Positions 36,013 to 47,600 of a stretch of 64,000 nt of DNA are shown here, piece after piece. Source of the DNA: Bradysia coprophila (Eukaryota; Arthropoda; Insecta; Diptera; Sciaridae); NCBI RefSeq assembly GCF_014529535.1, contig NW_023503302.1, positions 4,078,314-4,142,313 on the forward strand. The letters are read 5' to 3'. A model generated the notes under the pieces. It did not search any database. It saw only the letters and a program-made list of their open reading frames with translations, and was not told the DNA's origin. A program made the position numbers and the translations under genes. Numbering within the stretch: position 1 is the stretch's first letter; each line of letters opens with the position of its first letter.

Positions 36013-37129
36013 TTATTCAGCTTTATTTGGACGGAATGTAATTAAGAAGATTTTATGTGAATATTTGAAACCGATTCCCACATTGATCGCCTTTGAATTG
36101 TCATTATCTTCATAGATCTGAACCAAAGGTATCCGCCCTGCGAGAGCAATGTTCTTGGCGAGAACCTTCATCGTCAGCTTACCAAATCCTTTTCGTCTCT
36201 GATCCGGTTCCGTATGAAATGCATGAATTGAACCAAATGGTAACGCTACTGCAAAGCTTACCAGCCTGTCCGGAACGGATTTATTAACATCGTCTACAAT
36301 ATACACACCACCCGAGCTACAAAGTTCAATCGATGCTTGTAGCATTTCTAGGTATCCATCGACCTTCTCAGGCCATCTATCTTGGACCATATGAGCATCA
36401 CTTGGATGTAGACTACTTGCACGAATGTTGGAGTTAGAAATTGATATCTGATCTCTGTGAAATGACAACGGCTCGACTTATATGGTTCAGAGTGTAAAAG
36501 CATATCGGATGAGTTTAACAGAAATTACTTCTCAGAAAGAATGGCTAGAGCTTCTTCTCTAGTCATATAGTAAAGACCAATAGGATCGTTTTGATTCACA
36601 GAGCCATATTTAAGCGCCACTTCCACCAAAGTTGGAGAGATACTGGTATCGACACCTTCAAACTGAATTTCCTGTGACCAATCAAGTGCGGAAAGTAATG
36701 CTGCCACAGTTTCTTGCGTCGATCCAGTTGGCGGTCCACTAAATACGATAATATTTCGAGGTAGTCCCTGCAGTTGAACCAACCGTTAATTGTGGCCAAC
36801 AAAGCAAACTTATCTTAATTCGAATACCAAAATATTTATCGCACCCATGAAAGTTCCATCGGAGTCCAAAGACCACATTTCTTGGCAATGATTATCAGCG
36901 TAAAATTTCACTGATATTTTATTGCCTATATTGAGAGACTGCGTTAGTCGCAATACATTGTACAACTGAGGAGAATGCAAGTTTTAGCAGCTGAGCAGGG
37001 CTTCTCTCCAAATATTTTTGGTCAGTCAAAGCTTACCATTCCTGATTTAGGAAGTCTACTTTCCAGCAATGCTTCCAACTTCGAGTAGTCCTCCTCTTTA
37101 ACGTTAGCAACATCGGCATTTGTTTGCAT
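36013..37129 (-). CDS. GNAT-family (FR47 / glycine N-acyltransferase-like) enzyme, four exons
   Basis: Exons 37129-37037, 36965-36828, 36767-36529 and 36454-36013 join in frame into 303 residues, a usual length for the insect GLYAT-like family. The intron sizes (71, 60 and 74 bp) are typical of the window. The C-terminal half is an FR47-type GNAT fold: GGVYIVDDV, then SFAVALPFGSIHAFHTEP and the acetyl-CoA loop QRRKGFG, then IPLVQIYEDN..AINVGIGFKY. The N-terminal half (SKLEALLESRLPKSGM, KISVKFYADNH) matches the non-catalytic GNAT half of glycine N-acyltransferase-like proteins. It should transfer an acyl group from CoA to a small amine or amino acid; the substrate is unknown. Start chosen at the ATG that begins exon 1; an untranslated leader would extend to the right. 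Confidence 0.82.
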
Positions 37130-39645
37130 TATGCGGTCAATATTTCTGATTTTTCTTAGCTTCTGTAATGTTTAACGAGATAAATTTTCTGTTGAAGTGA
37201 ATGTGTGAACTAAAACTGCTCAATGTAATAAGGCTTATCAGTCATTTTATCAGTCATTTTTTTTTCTGACAAGATATGTCTATCAAATCACAGACATGAT
37301 GTTTTATTTACAGTTTCTCTAGTCTCCTTAGTGATAGCAATAAATCAATTACCAATGGGTAGAAAATATTTACATGCTTGAGAGCGGAACATATATGACA
37401 TATATATCTGTGAAGTCTGTATATTTATGCACTCAATAGAAAAATGAATAGTCACGTTAGCTTCTACTCAGATGAACATACCATACACCTGATGCCTGCA
37501 GTTTTCAAGCCTGCAGAGTGGTACTGAAACGGGACAGTGTATCAAACAAATTTTGGCACTGTAAAGAAATGTGGACAAATTTTTCTTTCTATTTGGCAGG
37601 AGTCACTCGAAGCATTTTCGCTTGAAGTGTGATGAAGGAAGATATTTTTTTGTACAAAATATTTTCATTTCATTTATTTAAAAAAAAATCTTTAACAAAT
37701 GATCCACTCAGCTCCAGTATGTGTACTATTCTAAGGAGCTAGTTTGGCGTGGATTACAGCCTTCTAAAAGAATATGTAAAGAGCGGTGTTACGTATTTTC
37801 TTCAAACCGAAAATCGTGCTGTGCTCAGTGCTGATGGTTTCAAAGGCTAGCACTGGCCACACAAAACCCCAAAACGCCAGAAGGGCGTTGAATGGAGAAA
37901 ATTTGAAAATCGCTCTTGTAGACATCCGATGAATATAACCTAGCAGGTAAACGTTATCAGCCCGCCAGTTACAGTAGACTGTGGTTTAAAAAAAATCTGA
38001 AAAGGAAAGATTCTCTGAGGCTCCTTCAATAAGCGTTTATGTTACAGTTTGTACATGGGGAAATCCCATGAGCGCATCAATTTACACCCCTGTAAATACT
38101 TTTTCTAATTTACTAATATCTTTGCCCTAACAAACACATCATCCCGGTCTGCACAATAAAAATCTTACTACCATTTCCATTCGATGACTGCTCTTATCTT
38201 AAATGCCCTCCCCGAAAAAAGTCCAATGCCCCAAATCCGAAAATTTTGTCCATAAAAATTGTAAAAATTTCAGTTTTTCATCTTTTCATTCATTTGTCAG
38301 TAACTTCTCCGTAATTTAAACGATTCGAACCAAGAGGTTTTTGATAATAGAAAAATATTTAAACATTTGGTGTTGCACTCTGAAAAGCCTACAACTTTTT
38401 TTAAATGCACATTGCAAATTTTAAAAATTCTGATGCCCGTATTCCCGGGCATCAGGTATGAGCTGTAGTCCACTTTTCCGGGTTCTGGATTGCTAAGCGA
38501 GTTAAGTATTAAGTCAAAAGTCATAGGTACAGATGAGTGGTAAAATATAACAAGGAAGCAAAAAAAAAACTTTGATTTATTTCTGACATTTATTTAATTT
38601 TCTTTATTTCAGTGTAACGCATCTTTATATTTATTTTAGTTTTTATACCCTAATAAGTAGCTTACAGAAATCATATAATTACAATCATTAAAATATTATC
38701 ATCACATTTATGTTAAACTAATTTTTTCCATTTTTCTCTTTAAATTTATAATGTTTTTTTCATCTTTAAATTTTATTAAAATTTCATAACTTCGAAATTT
38801 GTTGTCTTTTTTAGTTTTGCATTAAAAGTTTTCTTTAATTTTTTGGATTTTTTTTTATTTATGAATTTTTTTCTTGTCTCATTAAATACGATTTCTTTTC
38901 TTTTAAATATATTATTTGATAAAATTATCTAAAAATGTACGTTTTATTATTTTTCATTTTTGGAATTGCGGGTTGTGTTTTAATGTATTATACTCAATTT
39001 ACTTTCTTTATTTTATTTATTATTTAATATTTAGGATACCACAGGATCTTTTCTGCCGGAAAATGAAACTATTGATCGTATTCCTCTAACTGATGTCTAC
39101 AACAAAATATTGAACGAATATTTGATGTAAAAATATTATCTGGAATATTTTTTCGTTAAATTGTAGGATATATTTATAACGAAACACAGTTATCAATGCA
39201 GCACATATTTAAAGTAATCTTTTTTATTGAGGTAGGTCAGGAGCGACATTAGATCAACGAAAAGTGGAAAAAGTTCACAAAAAAAAAATTTCGCTGTAAT
39301 TAACGCGATATTACACCATTGCTGTTTTAACACTTTCATTATGTTATCGAAAGGCGTTCTATGTAATGGATACTCTTGACTCTCATCCTGTTCTTATTTC
39401 CATCATTTTCATGAAATCGTAAAATTAAAGAAACTATGATTCTTGCGATTCTCCGCAAGAAATATAATGCCTTGTAGCAAAACTGGCCATTTATATAGAT
39501 CATCTTCAAGATACGGTACTTTCAGACGTAACCTCACTTAAGTTTCGTTAAGTGTTTCGCTCATTCATTCATTCATTTGTATGAGATTTTTTTAACGTTG
39601 ATTAGTTCGCGCAAACAGCACAAGGAGGGAAAATGACGTTTTACT
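37130..39645. other. No recognised gene
   Basis: AT-rich DNA, with long T-rich tracts at about 38570-39030. Short open frames only. No element with clear borders was seen. Confidence 0.45.
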
Positions 39646-39653
39646 ATGTAAGC

Positions 39654-39782
39654 CATAGAGTTACAATCGATAGATGCCAAGGTGGCGCTGTCATTATTTG
39701 AACATGTCTGGTTTCCCATATAATTTTGTGGTTTCCCTTGATCGACAGCGCCCCCATGCCATCTCTCGAGTGTAACTCTATG
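39654..39782. mobile_element. 129-bp hAT-like MITE with 8-bp target duplication
   Basis: The ends CATAGAGTTACA and TGTAACTCTATG are inverted copies, and similarity continues inward (GGCGCTGTC against GACAGCGCC). It is flanked by ATGTAAGC at 39646-39653 and 39783-39790, an exact 8-bp duplication as produced by hAT transposases. Confidence 0.9.
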
Positions 39783-39795
39783 ATGTAAGCGAACT

Positions 39796-40035
39796 GATTC
39801 GAGTACGTAGTGTCTATTCGCAGGCGCCTGCCAATAGCCAAATTATTCAAGACACTATTGGCAGGCGCCTGAAAATAACATCTTCCTTACAAAATGCTAT
39901 TGGCAGGCGAACTTGCCTGCGAATAGTGTTTTCCCTTTTACACAGGCTATTGGCAGGCGCCTTCCAATAGCATTTTTCCTTTCACAAAGACTATTCGCAG
40001 GCGAAATGACGTGCCAATAGCATCTACGATTCGAG
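39796..40035. repeat. Array of five hairpin units based on CTATTSGCAGGCG
   Basis: Five units, spaced about 45 bp, each contain CTATTGGCAGGCG or CTATTCGCAGGCG followed closely by its (partial) inverse such as CGCCTGCCAATAG. The array is flanked by GATTCGAG at 39796-39803 and 40028-40035. The outer ends GTAGTGTCTATT and AATAGCATCTAC are roughly inverted. This looks like a transposon with internal hairpin repeats and an 8-bp target duplication, inserted 13 bp from the neighbouring MITE. Confidence 0.75.
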
Positions 40036-43000
40036 CATACTCTCCATGCAAACGAAATGGGAGTCTACTCTCTCTTTCTCTATTGCTGTTTTTATAGTTT
40101 CATTTGGGGTGTTCGTATTACGACTCATGTAAGACTTTGTCCATCACAGTATACCTAGAGAATTTTACATACATGGGTGCCGCCTCGTACACATACATCC
40201 ACACTTAAAAACAATTCCCTCGTTATACAAATTCACCCTAATCCCGCATTTAGGTGAAATATCTATTTCAATGCTTTGAACGTGAATAATTTCTCAAAAT
40301 TTGTGGGTATTACCTTTACATCATCACTCGATCACACCTGACAGTGGTGTAATATCTCGTTAAGTATTAGAGTTTATACGAATCGCACTTCCACTAATAA
40401 ATAAATTTTACAACTGATTATGGTAAAATCAAGCAGCGCAGTCCATTCAATACGTTATATTTATTAGAGTCAACAGCTGGCATAATGTTAGCAAGGTAAT
40501 TTCTAATCACGAGCACGACTTTTGTAATTTTTAATTAGATTTATTGGCACAATTTTTTCGGCAAATTTAAAACGAAGTTGGTTGGCTGAGCTCAGTTTCA
40601 TTATTCTTTACGGACGGCTAAGTCATCTGTTATCGACAACGGCAACAAAAATAAATGAGAGCTCTGACTCATTATAGCGAAATGAATGTTAATCTCTTTA
40701 AAATGCTTCGATCAATACTCAAACAGACTCAAACAATATTTTGGTCATATGTTTGCTTTCTGTCAAAGATTAACTTGGTAGGGCGAGGGCATGAGTATCC
40801 GAAACTATTTGGAGTTGGCTGCAAGTTTTCTCTCATTTTGATTATTCCCTGGACTGTTATCGTAGAGTAAACTCTGAGAAACTTTCCTCACGTTCACTGG
40901 TTTGCGTCAATTTTTTTTTTTTTCAATTTCAATCCCGCTTTTCAATTACCATAATCAACGATAACGTTCTAAAGAGGATTACTTTTTTGTAAGCGATTAC
41001 GTACTAAAATTGAAAGGAAAAAAGAGAGAGGAAATTGCAGCAATACTTTGAAGCGGTAAAAAGATGTTTAATTAAAATATTAAAACAGAGCGTTTCTAAC
41101 AGCAATAATATCAACTAAAAGGTCTAAACGAACCAACACATCAAGAAAGAAAATTTTCTTTTTTTTAACAAAAACATTTCATTTATGAATTACCTAGTCT
41201 AACAATGATGATATCTCTATGTTGCGCAACTAAGTTTGATTTCTTTACAGAAAAGAAACTACAAAACTAACAGTAGCAGCAAAAAATTAACAAAAAAAAG
41301 AAAATTTCAAATAAAAAAAATTTAATATTATTGATTTTGTGTTACGTATGTGGAATCAATGTAAAATTTTTTTTTTGATATTTTTGTTTGTTTTTGTGTT
41401 TCCTCTATTTTAATTTTAAATACGACTTTATTCGAAAAATTAAAAACAAAACTCGAAACCACAAATAGTCTTGCTTCGTGCCTATTTAAATGAAGCTGAA
41501 TTCATAAAAATTCATGGAAAAAATGTCAAATTTTTACAGCCAATTATAACAATCTAACCCATTCTATTCATTCCATACACGATGTGGTCGTTATCACATC
41601 GTTATCTACATACACTTAGCTCAAAATCTTTATGTGCATATTTCTGGTACAGCTGCTTGATCGCCAGCTGGTGTTGTTCGTTCGCCGGTCTGTAGACCGA
41701 TGTACTCGCTTCGACCAATCGAATGAGCGTGTATGTGTTTTGCGGCGGTGTCAAAACAAGCTGTGCACATACAAATTTCGGACCAGTGGTACAAACATGG
41801 TGTCGGAATGTTGATTTTCATGTGACTTGTTTCATTATATTTTTCCAGAATTTTTATGAATCGAATTTTCAAGAATGTGCCTTAGATTTCTGTTAAGCCG
41901 ACCATATTATGTATTTGTATGGTACTGGTCAGTACAACTGAAGATGGAAACTAAATTTCTGTAAAGATTTTCTAAGAGTCTATCGGGAAAAACAAGATAG
42001 AAAAAATTGGACCAAATCTACGATTAATTCCAACCTATAACTGGGATATATACAGGTCATTTTCAAAAAAAAATGTCGTTTTAACTAATGCGAAATTTTC
42101 TGATTCAAATATTACTATTATATTTTTTGTACAATACGTGATTCTAGAGTCAGCGCGCTATTGAGTACATTTTATGCTACTGTCGTTACTGTTGAACGGT
42201 TTTTTTTCTTCTGTATTATAAACTATTTAAAGCTCATTTCTTATGCGTCGTATAAATCTGTTGCTGCTATTTCTTCAAGTAACATCATCAGAAGACAAAC
42301 AAAAAAAATACACCAAAGACTGGGGACGGGGACCTAATTTATAGTAGCTTCAAATCATGCGAAATAGCCTCTTCCCTGCGTCTGAAAGCAGTAAATACGC
42401 ACATACTTAGAGTATAAGATTGAGAGTAATCTGTTATAGGGCAGATTATGGTAGGCAAACACAGAATTTTATTTTACTGGGCAGTAAAATTCATTTCCCG
42501 GAATTTAGTGAGTAAGATTAATTCTGTAATTGTTTGGAATTTTGTATTTTGCCTTGTTTGATTGCAGTTCTTGCCTTCGGCTCAAATTAGAACCGTCACA
42601 CTTGGCAAAACCAAAATTTACAAATGAGGACATAATCTACTATCTATCGTCCCTCCTACATTTTGCTCTTAGCCCTACGTAATCCTAAGTGCCCACTGAC
42701 GATGCTCCTTAAATTCATTTTAAATTAGATAAAAACTGTTTTCCATTAAAATATTTATCCAACGCTGTTTCCCTCCTATAAAATTGTACATCATTTAATC
42801 GCACTATTTTAAATGATGACTCAAAACTGGCAGTTACGTTAATTTAATTTGTGAAAGCTTAAATAAAATCTCAAAAAAATATAAAATAATTGAGTTCTTT
42901 GGTATCTCACATGTAATACTATCAGGTCGTGGTCGATTATTTTATCTGTAAAAATCTGGTAACATGCAATGAAAAATCTTAAATTTTATTGATTCCTAGC

Positions 43001-44610
43001 CTACGAAATTAAGAGTGTCGGGAAAACTCAATATTATTCATTGGAGAGCGATAAAAATCCATTTAACTTTAATCAGAGGTGTGGTTTCAATTTGACCAAC
43101 GCCGATCTCTGTGTGAGAAATTTCTTTTTGGTTGGGTTCACAATTCCTTTCTGTTTGGTTTTACAATATATACCTAATGCCAGGCGTCAGAGCCGCCTTC
43201 AGAATACTTTATTTGTAAGAATTTAAATTCGCTAACGCACTCCTAGCAATAAATTAGCCTTGGTCAGATGTCAACAATGAAGATGCGGAAGATCTCAGAC
43301 TTTGCTAACACTTATAATTTAGGTGCGTAGGTGTTCGACCTCACCCATATACGATAGACCTTGTATTCTATTTCCCTAACTACTACTTTGATCTATATAG
43401 GCTTAGCTGACTCTGCAATTGGCTACGACACCATCAATCCCGATTAGGGGTTAACAATATCGTGGTAGTTGGTGTTCAGTTGTAATGTTTTATTTCATGA
43501 TTTTTATTGAAAAATATCAATTGATTGAGATTCATCTCCAGTAAAAATGCTAAAAGCGCATTTGCTAATAATAATCGAAACATGCGTAGAACTTGAAGCA
43601 ATTTATTTTATTCGAGTTGAAGTTTTCTATGACCGTTTGTTAAACTCTAAAGCATTTTGTTCGATAAAAATTCAATTTCATCGACTCAAAAGCGGTGACA
43701 AAATGAAAATCAATTTTTCTAAAAGCCCAATTTCGAGTAAGACATTCAGAGTCCATGGACCTTATCGTCCTTTGTCGAATTGCGGATGGTGATTTGTGTA
43801 ATATTGTTATAGTTTCCAAGATGATGTCTACGACATTTGTTGTTGATAATTGGACTTTTCAGGCATGCCAGACCTTCCCACAAAAACATTCATTTTCAAT
43901 TGCATTCTTCGTTGACTATAATATCTTTATTTTGGCATCAATTTGGATTTTGTACGATGTGTGACGGCTAACATATATAACTAGGGCTGCCCTAGTTAGA
44001 TCCCTGCTAGTGTTCGAAAACACGTCGTAGAACAAATGTTTTTCACCTTGCAAATCTAAGGGTTCAAATCTCCATCCGCAATACCATGAGGAACGACAAA
44101 ACCAGTGAGCCTGAGTTTTTTCTCCATTTTCTTACCGCTTAAGAGTGAAGAAAATAGACATTTTCGTCCGGTCGCCGCACTGTGTGGCTCGCAAACATGA
44201 TAATATAGAGAATTTACATTAGGAATAAAATATTTGTTCTCTCTATCGTTGTTCCTCTCTCTCTCCTCTCTCATTGTGAATATTCTTGCTTGTTTGTTTG
44301 TTTTCTTTTATTTGTTGTATACTTCTGTGGGATTGTCAATTTTTGTAAGATAGATGTAGATTTTTGTTTGTTTGTTCTGCGTATTTATATATATTTTGGT
44401 GAAGTGTTTCTCTTTTCTCATTTTTATTTTTAAACACAAAAAATATAAGAAACATATACTCATGATGTATGTATGGTATATGTGTGTTTGTCAAAGGATG
44501 TGTATGTGTGTACAATATAGATTCTTTTTATATATAAGTAAATTAACAAAATAAATTATTTCAATAAAATTTTTAATATAAAAAATATTTTGAAAAATCA
44601 AAAAACATAT
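40036..44610. other. No recognised gene; 3' flank of the RGS gene at its right end
   Basis: About 4.6 kb of AT-rich DNA without a supported exon. CT-rich microsatellite-like sequence occurs near 44250-44275. The right part should hold the 3' untranslated region of the RGS gene. Confidence 0.45.
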
Positions 44611-47600
44611 TTAACGCTTAACGCCAAATAGATTTGGTATCGATTTTACCTTCTTCTTTGAGCCATTTAAATACTCTTTGTACATATCGGACCGCAAATA
44701 TCTTGAATATGAATCACTTTTCATTAAATGGTATACATGCGAGGCAGCCACATCGAAGCACCAACGATTCGGCGCCCCAGTCGTGTGCACTGCTTCACGG
44801 GCCAATTCCACTGATTTAGAGTCTACATTCACCGGACACGGTGCGTCTGGACCGAGATACTCTTTCCAAATATTATTTACGGCTTCTTTTACCTCAGACT
44901 GCGGAAGGGCTTTCATTTGTTGCACCGATTCCCAAAACCTTGAATTATAGTTTGTGAATTATTGTTAACTGTACCGTCAGTCATATATTCTCCTTCAAGA
45001 GAGTCGATAAGTTTAAAGGTCAGCTTGTTTTTTTACAACTAAAAAATTGGTGCATGGAAGCATTAGTTATGGAGAGCAACAATAAACGATAAACTCTAGT
45101 TCCATAGTCTTACATAGCGAAGCAAAATGTATGTTAAAATTAATGAAGTAAAAGATTTGGAATGCAACCTGATCCAAAATACTATGATCAAATGATAAAT
45201 ACGAAAAATGTGGTAGTACAGTTTTCGCTGAAAAGACTTCCACCTAAGTTTAAGCTCTGTCAACGAACTTCAGGAAAAAGTGACTTGAAAAAAGCTTGTT
45301 TTTTTACAGTTCTATGATACACTGTCCAGTTTCAGAACCCTATTAAGAGTTCCACTAATGCTTGAAGTGCTTTGGGTGTGTTCATAACTGTCCTTAACTT
45401 TACGACTTTGTTTAACAATAACTGATAAATACGAAAATAAAATTACTTTAGATTCTCTCCGCTATACTCCTTTTCCAGAAAACGTGTAAACTGCTCACGA
45501 CCAACTGGATCATTTAACAATTCCCTTAAATCAAATCCCCATCGTTTCACCCGTCTTAATGGCACATCTCTGCTGCTCATTTCCAAAAAGAAATAAAACA
45601 AGCATTTAGACATCCCGTTCAAATTGCCTCCGAACAAAGTCTCACCTATTCTTATCCACATCCCACAATTCCGTATTGTCTGTTATCCAAGGATTTGGCA
45701 ATTCTGGTGACGTTAAGAAGTGATCGTACTCACTATATTGTTCGTAGTATGAAATTAAACTGGAAAAAGGAGAATAACACAACTTTTGCATTTTGCATTC
45801 TATATCAATCTCATCCGATATTCAACTTACGATTCTGCCACTTTGGACACTTTAATGGTTCGGCGTTCTAACTTCATTTTTCTTAACGAAATCAAACGAT
45901 TTATTTGCTCGATGGGATTATTATTAACTGCCGCACCGGACGAGCCACTACCGTGACTGCTAGCTCCTCGTCGGTAAGCTTTCTTTATATCCATTTCGGT
46001 AGTATTCACACAACCCGGCATCGGACGATGAACGTCCCAAAATGCTCGCTCCTGTGAGTCGAGCACCTTCCGTTCAAGTTTATCACGCTTTTTGTCTACC
46101 TTACTTTGTGCTTCGGCCTTAAATTTACGTTAATTTTTATCGGTGAGTGGCAGGCAATTGTTGTTAACAGATAAAATGAATCTCATTTGCTCTTGTAAAT
46201 GACTAACCTGCATAAATATAAACTCCCATTTTCTCGAAAACATTTTTTGAAGTCGAGCTAAATTTTCAGCTTCGTAATCAGCCAATTCTAGACGTGTCTT
46301 ATTTTGCATAGTTCTTTTACACAAGTACACAGCGTAGTCAGTATTTTCAGGTTCCCAACAATTTGACGGCCAAAAGTAAGGTGTTTGAAATCTGAAAGTT
46401 TAGAAACATTTTTATTTTGTCCCATAATTACAGTCAACCTCTGAATCCTAAATTTGCGACCTTGATCCTAAGCCACATTTTCACTTAAAGTTTGCATAAA
46501 GCTCAGATTCGAACTGAGTCCGCAATTCCAAATGAGGATGATGTCGGAAGATGAGTTGCAAATTTTACGATGAATTCGGATTTTTTCTACACTTACGTGA
46601 ACCACAGAGCTTTTTTGAAAGCTTGAAAAAGTTTACTAAAATGGAGGGTTCGAATTTAACCAAATTTTAAAAAAATCGTAGCTGGTATAAGCTTGGAAAT
46701 AAAACTAGACAGAGAGCATGAAGCTGTACGTAACCTAGTACGAACCGAATAATTTATGAATATAAGTTGAATCTAAGAATACCAAAATATTCTCCCACTT
46801 GACCTCACACTTAGAAGAACGTACCCGTTATGGGTATAACAACATTCACATTAAACAGCCTTTAATTGTTAGGCCACCTTAACTTTCCATAATTCAGTTG
46901 TGGGCCTTCATACAGTCACCTGTCATTTTCTACATTGAAATCCATTTTTCTGAACAGCAAAGTACAGATTATTCAGCATTAACTTCCCCGGACGGAGGAC
47001 GACTTAGCTCAGGGACTAAACTAAGGAACATCGCAGGTGGGAATTTTCCCACCTGCGCCCCCCGAATTCCCACCTGCGAATCCAGATTTCTCCGCAATAA
47101 AAATCATGTAGACCTTACTTAAAGTAATCCAAAAGAAACAAAAATTCAATCAAAAATTTGTAACATAAAATGTTCCCTATCCTGTGATTGAAAATATACA
47201 TGAGTGTAGACCAAAAACCTTAAATGTCTTTGGATAACTCAAATAATTCTCGACGTATTTCCAAAAACTTTTTTAAATCAACAAAGAATCAAATTCCTGA
47301 GGTTTAGTTCGAAGATGGGCTATAACAGTTTGGTGGCCTTAGAGATATTCGCAAAAGAAGTTTGGTGTCGTTGCTTTAGAAAACAACGTGAGACATTTTC
47401 AACGAATTTCCAATATTTTTTTGTAATTCCTGGGGTTGAGTTGGACGATGCGCGATTTAAAAAATATTCCTAACAGAATATCTCTCTCTCCTCTTTATAT
47501 TACGACAATTTGATGAAATTAATTTTTTAAATAATTGGATGCGTGGTTTAGGTTTTTAAATTGAGTTTATTTCCTAGCTTTCGGCTGCCATCAGTAGTGT

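Noticed and set aside
39796..40035. CRISPR-like appearance of regularly spaced repeats
   Set aside because: Units are palindromes facing each other, unequal in structure, in an insect genome without cas genes; flanking 8-bp repeats point to a transposon.
43980..44085. tRNA-like B box GGTTCAAATC at about 44050
   Set aside because: The flanking bases cannot form the T stem and no A box or acceptor stem fits.
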